From contig QMME01000149.1 of assembly GCA_003647095.1 (NCBI GenBank), forward strand, positions 1 through 9,042: a stretch of 9,042 nucleotides of DNA, written 5' to 3'. Origin of the DNA: Deltaproteobacteria bacterium. Lineage in GTDB: Bacteria; Myxococcota; B64-G9. The position numbers and the translations under genes were made by a program. Positions 1-7,154 of the stretch are shown piece after piece. Below the pieces are notes generated by a model. The model saw nothing but the letters and a program-made list of their open reading frames with translations, did not search any database and was not told where the DNA came from. The first letter of the stretch is position 1. The number at the start of each line of letters is the position of its first letter.

Positions 1-235
1 CCCGCTCATCCCCGACCACCCGCCGGGCGGCCGCGGCCAGGGCGGTCAGCCTGCTGGCCGTTTCCCGGGCCGGGGGCATGGTCACGCCCAGTTGCCGGCG
101 TGCCTCCTCGGCGACATCCAGCAACCCGCTCTCCAGGTACCGGCCGGGACGGGCACGTTCCCCGTCGGATCGGCAGGCACCCAGCCAGGCCGGGAACAGG
201 GCACTGCAGAGCAGCAGGGTGGGCCGGCACCGCAC
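1..235 (-). CDS. Lipoprotein of unknown function (3' end beyond the window)
   Basis: This is the first 78 codons of a gene that continues off the left edge. The start is a GTG at 235-233, chosen because a strong Shine-Dalgarno (GGGGAGG, 248-242) lies 6 nt upstream and a lipoprotein signal follows at once: MRCRP, a hydrophobic stretch, then the lipobox LGAC with the lipidated Cys at about residue 21. The mature part begins charged and then becomes helical and Ala/Arg/Leu-rich. The start lies only 3 nt after the stop of the SGNH lipoprotein gene, so the two are co-transcribed and probably translationally coupled. The helical start after the lipobox weakly recalls N-terminal helices of SirB1/transglutaminase-like proteins, but too little is visible to assign a family. 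The reading frame and signal are seen; membrane location is inferred. Confidence 0.72.
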   Translation of the reverse strand, partial: MRCRPTLLLCSALFPAWLGACRSDGERARPGRYLESGLLDVAEEARRQLGVTMPPARETASRLTALAAAARRVVGDER

Positions 236-238
236 GGA

Positions 239-2332
239 CTACCTCCCCTTCCGCTCCGGCTGCAGTGGTTCCCAGTCTTCCCAGTAGTCATACAGGTCGC
301 GGGCGGCGAACATCCAGATTACCAGCCGCTTGCCGGCCAGCGCCTGCTCGCCGCGGCGCAGCAGCTTGCGCCGCACGTTGGGTCCGCCGCCGTAACTCAT
401 CACCAGGTCCACGGGGTGACCCAGGAGCCGGGCCAGGTGTGCCGACACGCCGGCGTTGCGGCAGTAGGTCCTCTGGTAGACTCCCGTGAAGCTGTCTCCC
501 AGGATGACTATGGGGCTGTGTGGATCGTCGTCGTAGGGCTGGCCGTCCGGGTCGAGCACCCGGTGAGCGATGCGCTCGGCGGGGCGGTAACGGCCCTTTT
601 CTTCCTCGGCCAGGCGCGAGACCAAATCGCCCTGGTGCCGGAAGCGGACTTCTTCCTGCCGGTAGGCGATGGTCTTTTTCGCCAGCGCGGCATGCCAGGG
701 ATACTTCTTGATGCGGGCGGCGAGCAGCCGCGCCGCCAGGCGTAGACCGCGATCGGTCCAGTGCGTATCCTGGGGCTGGTAGAGAAGTTGCTGTTCCGGC
801 CGGCGGGAGGCCCGTGCCGCCAGGAAGGCCGGCAGCAGGTCGACAACCTCCACCCCGGCCCCGGTGAGTTCCAGCAGCAACTTGCGCCCGTAGGGATTGA
901 GCACCGGCAAGGAAGCCGGGTCGAAGCGGCCCGGCAGGATCTTGTCGGGAAACACCTCCACCTTGGTGGGAATGGGTACCAGCAGGAAATCCACTCCCAG
1001 TCTCTCCAGGTAGTTCTTGAAGTCGACGATGGTGGGAAAGGGATTCTTGCCGGCCGGCTGTTGCTGCAGGTCGCCGCCAACCACGTACCTGATGGAGTTG
1101 CGGAAGAAGAGGAAACCGTCGCGTCCCGCCAGTGCCTTGATGCTCTCGGGCCGGGAGCGTAGCACCTGGCGCAGGTGTCGCCAGTGCCGGGCCAGGCTGG
1201 CGGCCCATTGCTGCCACGATCCACCGTTGTCGGCCAGCTGCCGGGCCAGCGCCCGGCGCCGGGGCTCCAGCAGCGGAGTGATCCGTCGTTTCTCCACCGG
1301 CGCCGACGCGGCGGCGGCGGGGGAGGGCGGCGCGGCGCCGTCGGTGCTCAAGCCGGCGACGGCGAAGACGTTGTAAATCGCCCGGCCGCGGGGCTTGCCG
1401 CGCATGACGAACACCGGGGCGGCGACCTGCAGGCCCGCCAGCTCGGCCACTACCTCGGGCTCGGTATCGGCCAGCGGCCAGACGCGGCTGTCGCCCAGGT
1501 CGACCACGTCGGTGTTATAGGAGGGATACCAGTAGGAAGCCAACTCGTTCAGCCAGGCCTTGACCTGGCCCGTCTCGAGCAGGCGGCCGCAGTATTCCCG
1601 CTTCACCCGGTCGACGATGGCCCGGCTGACCAGCCGCGGCTGCAGCTGCCCGTAGATCTCCGGGACTCCGTCACCGTCCTCGTCGGGCATGTCGGCAAAC
1701 AGGCGGGCCCAGGGGGCGAACTCGATCTTGACCCACCACTGTTCCCCCGCGGGAGCATCTCCGTCCTGGTGACGGTAGAGCTCGCTGATCTCCTGGCTGG
1801 TGTGCTGTATGTTCCGGGGCCCGCCCCAGCTCTCGGCCCGCACCGCCGAGCGGGCGCTTTCCAAGGGAGCGGCCTGGGCGTAGTCCCAGCGGGAGAGAAA
1901 GTCCACCAGCGGCGAAAAGGCCAGCGGCCGCCGGCGTTCGCTTTCGCTCAGAGGGGTCTGCCCCATCGAGGCCACAACCGAACCGGGCACCAGTACTCCC
2001 GCAAACAGCTTGTCGGTCGCGGGAACACTGTTTGCCGGGGGCAACGGCTGCTGCGGTTCCGGGCCGTTGATCATCACGTTGGCGTGGTAGGCGGCGTAGT
2101 CGAGGTTGGCCCGGGTAGGCCGGAGGACGCGGCGTACCAGCACGCGCGAACGCAGGCGGTGGTAACCGGGGTTGATGGTCTGGACCTCGAGGTTGCCGAC
2201 CGGCACGGGCTCTCGACCGGCTGGCCGGGGCCAGGGAAAACGAGGTGGCCCGCAAGCGGCCGCCAGTGCCAGCACCAGGGCCGGCAACCAGCACGGTGGC
2301 CGGTTGCCGCCGGAGCGGGAATCAGCAGGCAT
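239..2332 (-). CDS. AlgJ/AlgX-like SGNH-hydrolase lipoprotein, probable polysaccharide O-acetylation protein
   Basis: A 697-aa protein. The start ATG at 2332 is chosen over a longer in-frame extension because AAGGAAGG sits just upstream and a lipoprotein-type signal follows (hydrophobic about 14-26, Cys27 after AAA). Residues about 395-697 form an AlgJ/AlgX-type SGNH domain: GRDGFLFFR (403-411), DTHW (522-525, the catalytic Asp/His motif of the family) and GDSF (612-615, nucleophile Ser614). AlgJ and AlgX move acetyl groups onto alginate in the periplasm with an MBOAT partner; related proteins act on other exopolysaccharides. The N-terminal 28-390 region is extra compared with AlgJ (about 390 aa in total). 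I do not recognise it; it holds an acidic DEDGDGVPE loop (217-225) that could bind calcium and an Ala/Pro-rich linker (about 333-346). It overlaps the upstream glycosyltransferase gene by 11 bp. Acetylation is inferred, since no MBOAT gene is in the window; an esterase role is the alternative. Confidence 0.85.
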   Translation of the reverse strand: MPADSRSGGNRPPCWLPALVLALAAACGPPRFPWPRPAGREPVPVGNLEVQTINPGYHRLRSRVLVRRVLRPTRANLDYAAYHANVMINGPEPQQPLPPANSVPATDKLFAGVLVPGSVVASMGQTPLSESERRRPLAFSPLVDFLSRWDYAQAAPLESARSAVRAESWGGPRNIQHTSQEISELYRHQDGDAPAGEQWWVKIEFAPWARLFADMPDEDGDGVPEIYGQLQPRLVSRAIVDRVKREYCGRLLETGQVKAWLNELASYWYPSYNTDVVDLGDSRVWPLADTEPEVVAELAGLQVAAPVFVMRGKPRGRAIYNVFAVAGLSTDGAAPPSPAAAASAPVEKRRITPLLEPRRRALARQLADNGGSWQQWAASLARHWRHLRQVLRSRPESIKALAGRDGFLFFRNSIRYVVGGDLQQQPAGKNPFPTIVDFKNYLERLGVDFLLVPIPTKVEVFPDKILPGRFDPASLPVLNPYGRKLLLELTGAGVEVVDLLPAFLAARASRRPEQQLLYQPQDTHWTDRGLRLAARLLAARIKKYPWHAALAKKTIAYRQEEVRFRHQGDLVSRLAEEEKGRYRPAERIAHRVLDPDGQPYDDDPHSPIVILGDSFTGVYQRTYCRNAGVSAHLARLLGHPVDLVMSYGGGPNVRRKLLRRGEQALAGKRLVIWMFAARDLYDYWEDWEPLQPERKGR
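242..248 (-). promoter_or_regulatory. Shine-Dalgarno overlapping the end of the SGNH gene, for the GTG start at 235
   Basis: On the minus strand this reads GGGGAGG, next to the TAG stop (241-239) of the SGNH lipoprotein gene and 6 nt before the GTG of the next lipoprotein gene. Ribosomes ending the first gene would cover this site, which favours coupled translation. Confidence 0.75.
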
Positions 2333-3044
2333 GGTACCTTCCTTTCCGGTATCTCCAGAGCACTCCCAGCACCCGCAGCCCGTAGGCCAGGGGATTGAGG
2401 TATGATACTTCGTCGGCGTAGCGAGTGGGAATGGGCCATTCTCCCACAGCCAGGCCGCGGGCCCGGGCGCTGGCAATCATCTCCAGGTCGAACTCGAAGC
2501 CGTCGCTGAGCCGGCGATAGGGGATGCGCCGCAAGGCGCGCCGGCTGTAGAGCAGGTAACCGCTGTGGTAGTCGCTGAGGCCGAGACCCAGGATGTGGTT
2601 TTCCAGGACCACCAGCACCCGCCCGGCCAGGTACTTGTACAGCGGCATGCCGCCGCTGAGGGCGCCACCGCCGGCCAGGCGCGAGCCCTGCAGGATGTCC
2701 AGCTGCAACCGTCTTCTCGCCTCCAGCAGTGCGGGCAGCGATTCCGGCGCGTACTGGCCGTCGGCATGCAGGCAGGCGATCACCTCGGCGCCGTCGTCCA
2801 GCGCCGCGCTCAGCCCGCACTTGACGGCGCCGCCGTAGCCCCGGTTGCGTTCCAGGTGGATGACCCGGATAAACCTTTGCCGGGCGGCCAGGTACTCGGC
2901 CACGGTGCCCGTGTCGTCGCTGCTGCCGTCGTTGACGATGTAGATGCCGTCCAGGCTGTCCGGCAGGGCGGTGGGAAGGCGTTGTATTACCGCGGCCAGG
3001 GTGCGTCCCGCATTGTAGGCGGGCATGACTATGGCCAGTCTCAC
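2322..3044 (-). CDS. GT2 glycosyltransferase, DPM1-like
   Basis: A 240-aa family 2 glycosyltransferase with a GT-A fold. The N-terminal MPAYNAGRTL (7-16), NDGSSDDT (38-45) and HADGQY (93-98, at the DxD metal/nucleotide site) are the usual nucleotide-sugar-binding elements. GSR (120-122), LSDYHSGYLLYSRRAL (156-171) and the DGFEFDLEM and PTRY elements (181-209) match the dolichyl-/polyprenyl-phosphate mannosyltransferase-like branch. No C-terminal membrane helices are present, unlike ArnC or GtrB, so it is probably a cytosolic or membrane-peripheral enzyme. The GTG start at 3044-3042 overlaps the preceding gene's TGA as GTGA, a sign of translational coupling with the nucleotide-sugar enzyme upstream. 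That coupling suggests the upstream product may be its donor, but donor and acceptor cannot be read from the sequence. Confidence 0.9.
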   Translation of the reverse strand: MRLAIVMPAYNAGRTLAAVIQRLPTALPDSLDGIYIVNDGSSDDTGTVAEYLAARQRFIRVIHLERNRGYGGAVKCGLSAALDDGAEVIACLHADGQYAPESLPALLEARRRLQLDILQGSRLAGGGALSGGMPLYKYLAGRVLVVLENHILGLGLSDYHSGYLLYSRRALRRIPYRRLSDGFEFDLEMIASARARGLAVGEWPIPTRYADEVSYLNPLAYGLRVLGVLWRYRKGRYHAC

Positions 3045-4102
3045 CGGGACACCTCGCCGGTGGGGGTGGCGGTGCCGTAGCGCTCCAGGTAGTCTCTGAC
3101 GATCACGGGCAACATCTCGTCCAGGCCGGTCCGCGGCCTGAAGCCGATCAGCCTTTCGGCCTTGCCGATGTCGGGAATACGGTAATCGCAGTCGTCGTAG
3201 CCGGGGCCGTAGAAATCCTCTGCGCTGACCCGGATCACGCCTGGAAGCGGCCGTCCGGGTTGGAGAGCACCGAAAACGGCGAGCATCTTCCCGGCCAGGT
3301 CGGCGATGCTGATGTCGTTGCCGGGATGGCCGAGGTTGATGATCTCGCCCTGGCAGCGTGCCGGCCGGAGCAGGATGGCCCGCACCCCGGCCACGAAGTC
3401 GTCCACGTAGATGAAACTGCGCCGCTGGTTGCCGCCGTTGACCAGGGGCAGGGGCTCTCCCGCCAGCAGGGCCTTCATGAAGCAGGCCAGAACCCGCGGC
3501 AGGCCTTCACCGTCCCGGCCGGGGATGAAATCCATGCGCGGGCCGATGACGTTGAAAGGACGAACGATGGTGAAGGGCAGGCCGTGGTGCCGGCCCTGCG
3601 CCCAGATCAGGCGCTCCAGCAACTGCTTGGCACAGGCGTAGCTCCAGCGCTCCCGGTTGATGGGACCCAGCAGCAGACGCGACTCGTCCTCGCGCAGCGG
3701 CTGGCGGCTGCTGCCGGGAAGGGGCTGGCCGTAGACCTCGCAGGTGGAGAAATGCACCAACCAGCGGTTCCGCCGGGTACACAGTTCCACCAGGGGCACC
3801 AGGTGATCGTAGCTCTCGCGGATGACTTCCACCGGCCGGGTGTTGTACAGGGAGGGATTGCACAGGGCCGTGGTGGAGACGATGACCTGGTTGTTCTCCA
3901 CTGCCTCTTCCAGGACACCGGCGGAGGTGATGTCGGCCGGGGTGATGGTGAGCTGCGGTGCGCTGACGGTGAGCTTGTCGAAGGTGGTGTCGATGGCCTG
4001 CACGCGGAATTTGCCGCTGTCACAAAGCGAGGTCACCAGGTGGGAGCCGAGAAACCCTCCTCCCCCGAGCACGCAGACTTTCTGGCGGCTGTCACCCGGC
4101 AT
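3041..4102 (-). CDS. UDP-apiose/UDP-xylose synthase-like NAD-dependent decarboxylase (ArnA C-domain family)
   Basis: A 353-aa extended SDR with VLGGGGFLGSH (11-21) as the NAD-binding glycine motif and YACAK (155-159) as the catalytic Tyr/Lys. The family acts on UDP-glucuronate, oxidising C4 and decarboxylating. ArnA's decarboxylase domain makes UDP-4-keto-pentose; plant AXS makes UDP-apiose plus UDP-xylose. The residues here follow AXS: Cys81 and Tyr86 (CNPSLYNTRP), Cys121-Glu122 (STCEVYG), Arg152 (RWSYACAK), Asp304 and Arg308 (YDDCDYRIPD). From memory these align with AXS1 Cys100, Tyr105, Cys140-Glu141, Arg182, Asp337 and Arg341, and the 40-residue spacing between the two Cys is identical. 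ArnA lacks these cysteines. FNVIGPRMDFIPG (183-195) and VLACF (204-208) are also AXS-like. The ATG at 4102 is used because the Rossmann motif follows at once; an upstream extension would run into the previous gene. Family is near certain; UDP-apiose production is a strong inference. Confidence 0.88.
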   Translation of the reverse strand: MPGDSRQKVCVLGGGGFLGSHLVTSLCDSGKFRVQAIDTTFDKLTVSAPQLTITPADITSAGVLEEAVENNQVIVSTTALCNPSLYNTRPVEVIRESYDHLVPLVELCTRRNRWLVHFSTCEVYGQPLPGSSRQPLREDESRLLLGPINRERWSYACAKQLLERLIWAQGRHHGLPFTIVRPFNVIGPRMDFIPGRDGEGLPRVLACFMKALLAGEPLPLVNGGNQRRSFIYVDDFVAGVRAILLRPARCQGEIINLGHPGNDISIADLAGKMLAVFGALQPGRPLPGVIRVSAEDFYGPGYDDCDYRIPDIGKAERLIGFRPRTGLDEMLPVIVRDYLERYGTATPTGEVSR

Positions 4103-4116
4103 GGCCCACCACCGGC

Positions 4117-5184
4117 TCAGAACAGCGATGTCTGCAGGCCCAGGCCTATGGTCCAGCTGTCCATGCGCTGGAAGGAAAGCGTCGTCGACAACGAGAGCAT
4201 CACCGCCAGGTAGTCCGAGGACCACTCCAGGCCCAGGGTGGGAACTATCGAGAACATCTCCCGGGCGTTCATGGTGGTGACGTGGCGTTCGCGATCACTC
4301 ATGAAACGACCGGTGACGGTCAGGCCGGCCGATGGCACCAGCGGCCCCAGCAGGTATCCCGCGTACAGGTAGCCGCTCAGGCTGGGAGCGCGGAAGTCGC
4401 CCACGCTGTTTTCCCAGCCGCCCCAGCCCAGCGTGCCTCCGTAGATCATCAGGCCCCAGTCGAAATCACGGGTGTACTCGTAGGTCAACGACGCTCCCAT
4501 GACTCCCGAACCCAGCTGCTGGCGCTGCGGCAGGATGACTCCCCGGCGCACGGCGTCGTGGGCGCCGGTGGGGGCGGTCACCGCCAGGGTCAGGGTGTGG
4601 GCGTTGGTGATGCCCAGCTTGCGGGTCACCTCCAGGCTGAGGTCGCCGAAGCCGGGCAGGTAGGCCTCTTTCTCGACGCCGAAGGAATCGACCTTCTCGT
4701 GGTTGTAGAGAAAGGGAACGGTGGCGGCCAGCGACCACTTGTAGCCCAGGTTGGTTCCCAGGCGGGTGCTCAGCGACAGCGACTCGGCGCCGTCCAGGTA
4801 GGCATTGCGGGTGGCCAGGCACTGCACGTCGAGCAGGCCTCCGGTAACGCCGCGGCCGATCCACTTGAATCCCCCGGCGGTAGCCGTGGCCCTGCTTACC
4901 CCGCAGCCGCCGATGTCGCCCCAGCTGGCCAGTTCCTCTCCCCGGTGGTGCAGGTGCAGCAGCCATCCGGGCCGGCAGCCCGCCGGGAGCCCGGCCGGGG
5001 AGCCGCCGCCGGGCTCGGCCAGTTCCTGCCGGACCTGCTCCAGCAGCGCCCGGGCCTGGTTCCGCGCCAGCAGGCGATCGGCCAGGGGCACCAGGGCCGC
5101 CAGCCCCAGCGCCGGCAGCACGGCCAGGCACAGTAACCAGGGCAGCCTCGACAGTCTGCTGGTTGCTCTATTGCCCCGCTGCAT
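4117..5184 (-). CDS. Outer-membrane beta-barrel protein with N-terminal hydrophobic helix
   Basis: A 355-aa protein. Residues 14-36 form a hydrophobic helix (signal peptide or anchor), followed by an amphipathic helix (about 40-56) and a Gly/Pro-rich segment with Cys70, Cys94 and Cys122. From about 135 to the end the sequence alternates polar and hydrophobic residues with aromatic girdles and Gly-rich turns (PGFGDLSLEV, AVTAPTG, GYLYAGYLLGPLVP), as in a transmembrane beta-barrel, and it ends in Phe, as outer-membrane proteins recognised by BAM usually do. The PTG motif and strand pattern recall the MetA-type transporter barrel family (Phenol_MetA_deg), but I would not insist on that. A GGGGAG Shine-Dalgarno precedes the ATG. 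The gene overlaps the upstream propeller lipoprotein gene by 17 bp and ends 14 nt before the UDP-sugar enzyme. A role as a pore or surface partner for the glycan is inferred only from position. Confidence 0.75.
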   Translation of the reverse strand: MQRGNRATSRLSRLPWLLCLAVLPALGLAALVPLADRLLARNQARALLEQVRQELAEPGGGSPAGLPAGCRPGWLLHLHHRGEELASWGDIGGCGVSRATATAGGFKWIGRGVTGGLLDVQCLATRNAYLDGAESLSLSTRLGTNLGYKWSLAATVPFLYNHEKVDSFGVEKEAYLPGFGDLSLEVTRKLGITNAHTLTLAVTAPTGAHDAVRRGVILPQRQQLGSGVMGASLTYEYTRDFDWGLMIYGGTLGWGGWENSVGDFRAPSLSGYLYAGYLLGPLVPSAGLTVTGRFMSDRERHVTTMNAREMFSIVPTLGLEWSSDYLAVMLSLSTTLSFQRMDSWTIGLGLQTSLF

Positions 5185-6214
5185 GCTCCCCGCCAGTCGC
5201 CAGGGTGAAGATGTCGGGCCAGCGATCGTTGCCCGAGTGGAAGGTCAAGCGGGTGGCCTCGGCGGCGGGCCGGCCGACCTCCCAGATGTAGATCTCGTAA
5301 TCGGCGATGTCGTGATCGTGACCGCGCCGGGTGGCCGCCCATACCAGCCACTTGCCGTCGGGGCTCAACTTGGGGAAGTACTCGTGCGAACGCCGGCCGG
5401 GAATGTCCAGGTAACGCATTTCCTCGTAGGAGTACTCCCGCTCCGGGCGGCAGCCCTTCAGGGGAATGCTGAACAGTTCGCTGCCGCCGTTGCCGGAGGG
5501 GTTCACCCACAAGATGCGTCCCCCGGAGGGAAACCAGTTCACCTGGCAGCCCTCGCCGGTGTGGGCCCAGCTGTGCGCCTGCAGATCGTAGACGCCCGTC
5601 TGGCGCCGGGCCCCGCGCAGGGTCAGGGCCAGGCACTTGCCGTCCGGCGACAACTGGGGCTGCTGCAACTCGGCACCGCCCAGGGACTCGACCCGGGTGC
5701 TGTCCAGCAGCAGCTTCTCCTGGCCGCTGCCGAGATCCTTGGTGAAGACCTTGGTGTTGCGGCTGAACATGATCTGCCGCGGTCCGGTCCAGGTTCCCCA
5801 GCAGGCGTCCCCGGCCACCTTGCGGGGTTCACCGCCGTCGCTGGACACCGTGAACAGGTCCCACTTGAAGTTCATGTTGGCGTCCCGTTCGTAGACCCAG
5901 CCCTGCTTGCTGCGGCAGAAAAGGATCTCCCGGCCGTCGGGCGAGAAGCGCGGGAACCAGTCCACGGTCTCTCCCCGGGTGATCATCTTGATGTGGGAAC
6001 CGTCCGGGTTCATGGTGAACAGGTTGTGGTTGCCGGCCCGCGAGCTGGACCAGACGATCAGGCCCTTGACCTTCCGGCCGATACGGGCCCGGGCGGCCTG
6101 GGCCTCGTCGTCGATGGCGGCCTGGGTGCCCGTGCCCGGGCGGCCGCTCAGGGCGGCGCAGGCGCCCAGGGTCAGGCAACCGGCCAGCAACAGCAGTTTT
6201 CTTAAGACGTCCAT
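5168..6214 (-). CDS. PD40/TolB-like beta-propeller lipoprotein
   Basis: A 348-aa protein. The ATG at 6214 is preceded by GGGAGAGG and followed by a canonical lipoprotein signal: MDVLRK, a Leu-rich core, then LGAC with the lipidated Cys19. A longer in-frame start would bury this signal. The rest is a beta-propeller with repeated PD40-type blades: NLFTMNPDGS (64-73), RFSPDGREILF (89-99), DLFTVSSDGGEP (119-130), LSPDGKCLAL (188-197), WFPSGGRILWV (227-237) and KLSPDGKWLVW (282-292). TolB-type propellers are periplasmic protein-interaction platforms. Position 2 in the operon, between an SDR gene and an outer-membrane barrel, suggests an envelope-bound scaffold or glycan/protein-binding factor. Its C-terminal half resembles the propeller of the divergently encoded secreted protein (from 7292), so the two are probably homologous. 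No catalytic motif is seen; function is unknown. Confidence 0.85.
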   Translation of the reverse strand: MDVLRKLLLLAGCLTLGACAALSGRPGTGTQAAIDDEAQAARARIGRKVKGLIVWSSSRAGNHNLFTMNPDGSHIKMITRGETVDWFPRFSPDGREILFCRSKQGWVYERDANMNFKWDLFTVSSDGGEPRKVAGDACWGTWTGPRQIMFSRNTKVFTKDLGSGQEKLLLDSTRVESLGGAELQQPQLSPDGKCLALTLRGARRQTGVYDLQAHSWAHTGEGCQVNWFPSGGRILWVNPSGNGGSELFSIPLKGCRPEREYSYEEMRYLDIPGRRSHEYFPKLSPDGKWLVWAATRRGHDHDIADYEIYIWEVGRPAAEATRLTFHSGNDRWPDIFTLATGGEHAAGQ

Positions 6215-6239
6215 GTTTGCCTCTCCCGTAACAGGTTTC

Positions 6240-7142
6240 TCAACCACGACAACGCCTGAGGCCCTCGTACACGCCCAACGGCTCATAGCCTAGATCCTCC
6301 CGGGCCGAGGAGCAATCCAGATTGGCGTCCTGGGTGATCCCCGCGATGGCACTGGGGCTGAAGGGATGGCCCCGGGCCACCAGCTGCCAGGCCCGGGCCG
6401 CCAGCCGGCAGAGAGCGACCGGAAGGGGAAGGAAGTAGCCGTTCTTCCCCTGCTGCTTCCGAATCAGCCGGGCCAGTTCCATCATGCTGATCTCCTGGCC
6501 GCCGCAGAAGGCATAGGTCTTGCCGTGAGCGGTCCGGCAGCCGGCCAGGCTGAGCAGGCCGGCAATCAGGTCATCGAGAAACACCGGGTTCTTCAGTGCC
6601 TGCCCCCGTCCGATGAAGGGCACCAGCGGATATCTGCTCACGTAGGCCCGGAACAACTCGAACTCCTGTCCCCCCTCCCGGTCGTACACCAGGGTGGGAC
6701 GAACGATGGTGTATTGCATGCGGCCGTTGCCCGACACCAGCCGCTCGCCCTCGCGCTTCGATCGCGAGTAGGGGGTGCTGCGGGGGTAGACCACCGATGC
6801 CGAGGAGACGTAGATGAAGTGTTCCACACCGGCCCGGGCGGCCTCGGCCAGCACGTTGCGGGTGCCTTCCACGTTGACCCGCTGGTAGATTTCCGGGTGG
6901 CGACAGAGGATGACGGCGGCCAGGTGGTAGACGGTGTCCACGCCGGCGAACAACCCGGCCAGGGAGTCCGGCCGGGTGATATCGCCGATCACCAGCTCGC
7001 AATCCAGCCGGTCGATTCGCGCCCGGCCGGGATCGTCGGGCAACACCAGCGCCCGCACGGTGAAGCCCCGCTCAAGCAGGCCCTGCACCAGCCTGGCGCC
7101 GACCTTGCCAGCTCCGCCTGTAACCAGAATGTGCCTGGCCAC
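6240..7142 (-). CDS. NAD(P)-dependent epimerase/dehydratase-like SDR
   Basis: A 300-aa extended or atypical SDR, cytosolic. The N-terminal HILVTGGAGKVG (4-15) is the dinucleotide-binding motif, GDIT (53-56) is the adenine-contact site, YHLAA (72-76) follows, and the active site reads VSSAS (112-116) with YSRSK (125-129) as Tyr/Lys. IVRPTLVY (146-153) is the substrate-side strand of the epimerase branch. The start is a GTG at 7142-7140, chosen because AGGAGA (7154-7149) lies 7 nt upstream and the Rossmann strand begins at once; upstream in-frame codons run across the divergent intergenic region and into the opposite gene. It is the first gene of the minus-strand operon, 25 nt before the propeller lipoprotein gene. 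It may modify a nucleotide-sugar for the same glycan, but similar proteins act on steroids, isoprenoids and lipids, so the substrate is open. Confidence 0.87.
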   Translation of the reverse strand: MARHILVTGGAGKVGARLVQGLLERGFTVRALVLPDDPGRARIDRLDCELVIGDITRPDSLAGLFAGVDTVYHLAAVILCRHPEIYQRVNVEGTRNVLAEAARAGVEHFIYVSSASVVYPRSTPYSRSKREGERLVSGNGRMQYTIVRPTLVYDREGGQEFELFRAYVSRYPLVPFIGRGQALKNPVFLDDLIAGLLSLAGCRTAHGKTYAFCGGQEISMMELARLIRKQQGKNGYFLPLPVALCRLAARAWQLVARGHPFSPSAIAGITQDANLDCSSAREDLGYEPLGVYEGLRRCRG

Positions 7143-7148
7143 CTGTCG

Positions 7149-7154
7149 TCTCCT
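7149..7154 (-). promoter_or_regulatory. Shine-Dalgarno that fixes the GTG start at 7142
   Basis: On the minus strand this reads AGGAGA, about 7 nt before the GTG that directly precedes the Rossmann motif of the SDR protein. It supports the short start over in-frame upstream codons. Confidence 0.75.

Noticed and set aside
6..230. A 74-codon minus-strand open frame at the left edge
   Set aside because: It is Pro/Arg/Gly-rich. The frame used by the GTG at 235 has a lipobox and a strong ribosome site, and the two cannot both be real over the same stretch.
1175..2398. A 407-codon plus-strand open frame opposite the SGNH lipoprotein gene
   Set aside because: It lies antisense to a gene with firm catalytic motifs, and its translation is Gly/Arg/Pro-rich without domain features. 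The same applies to the plus-strand frames at 3260-4213, 4282-5136, 4805-6205 and 6366-7187.
2333..2476. Longer N-terminus of the SGNH lipoprotein, starting at 2476
   Set aside because: It would overlap the glycosyltransferase gene by more than 150 bp and bury the lipoprotein signal. The ATG at 2332 has a strong Shine-Dalgarno.
4103..4225. Longer N-terminus of the UDP-apiose-synthase-like enzyme, starting at 4225
   Set aside because: The added residues overlap the barrel gene and have no family counterpart; the Rossmann motif follows directly from the ATG at 4102.
6215..6286. Longer N-terminus of the propeller lipoprotein, starting at 6286
   Set aside because: It would place 24 residues before a textbook lipoprotein signal; the ATG at 6214 has its own GGGAGAGG site.
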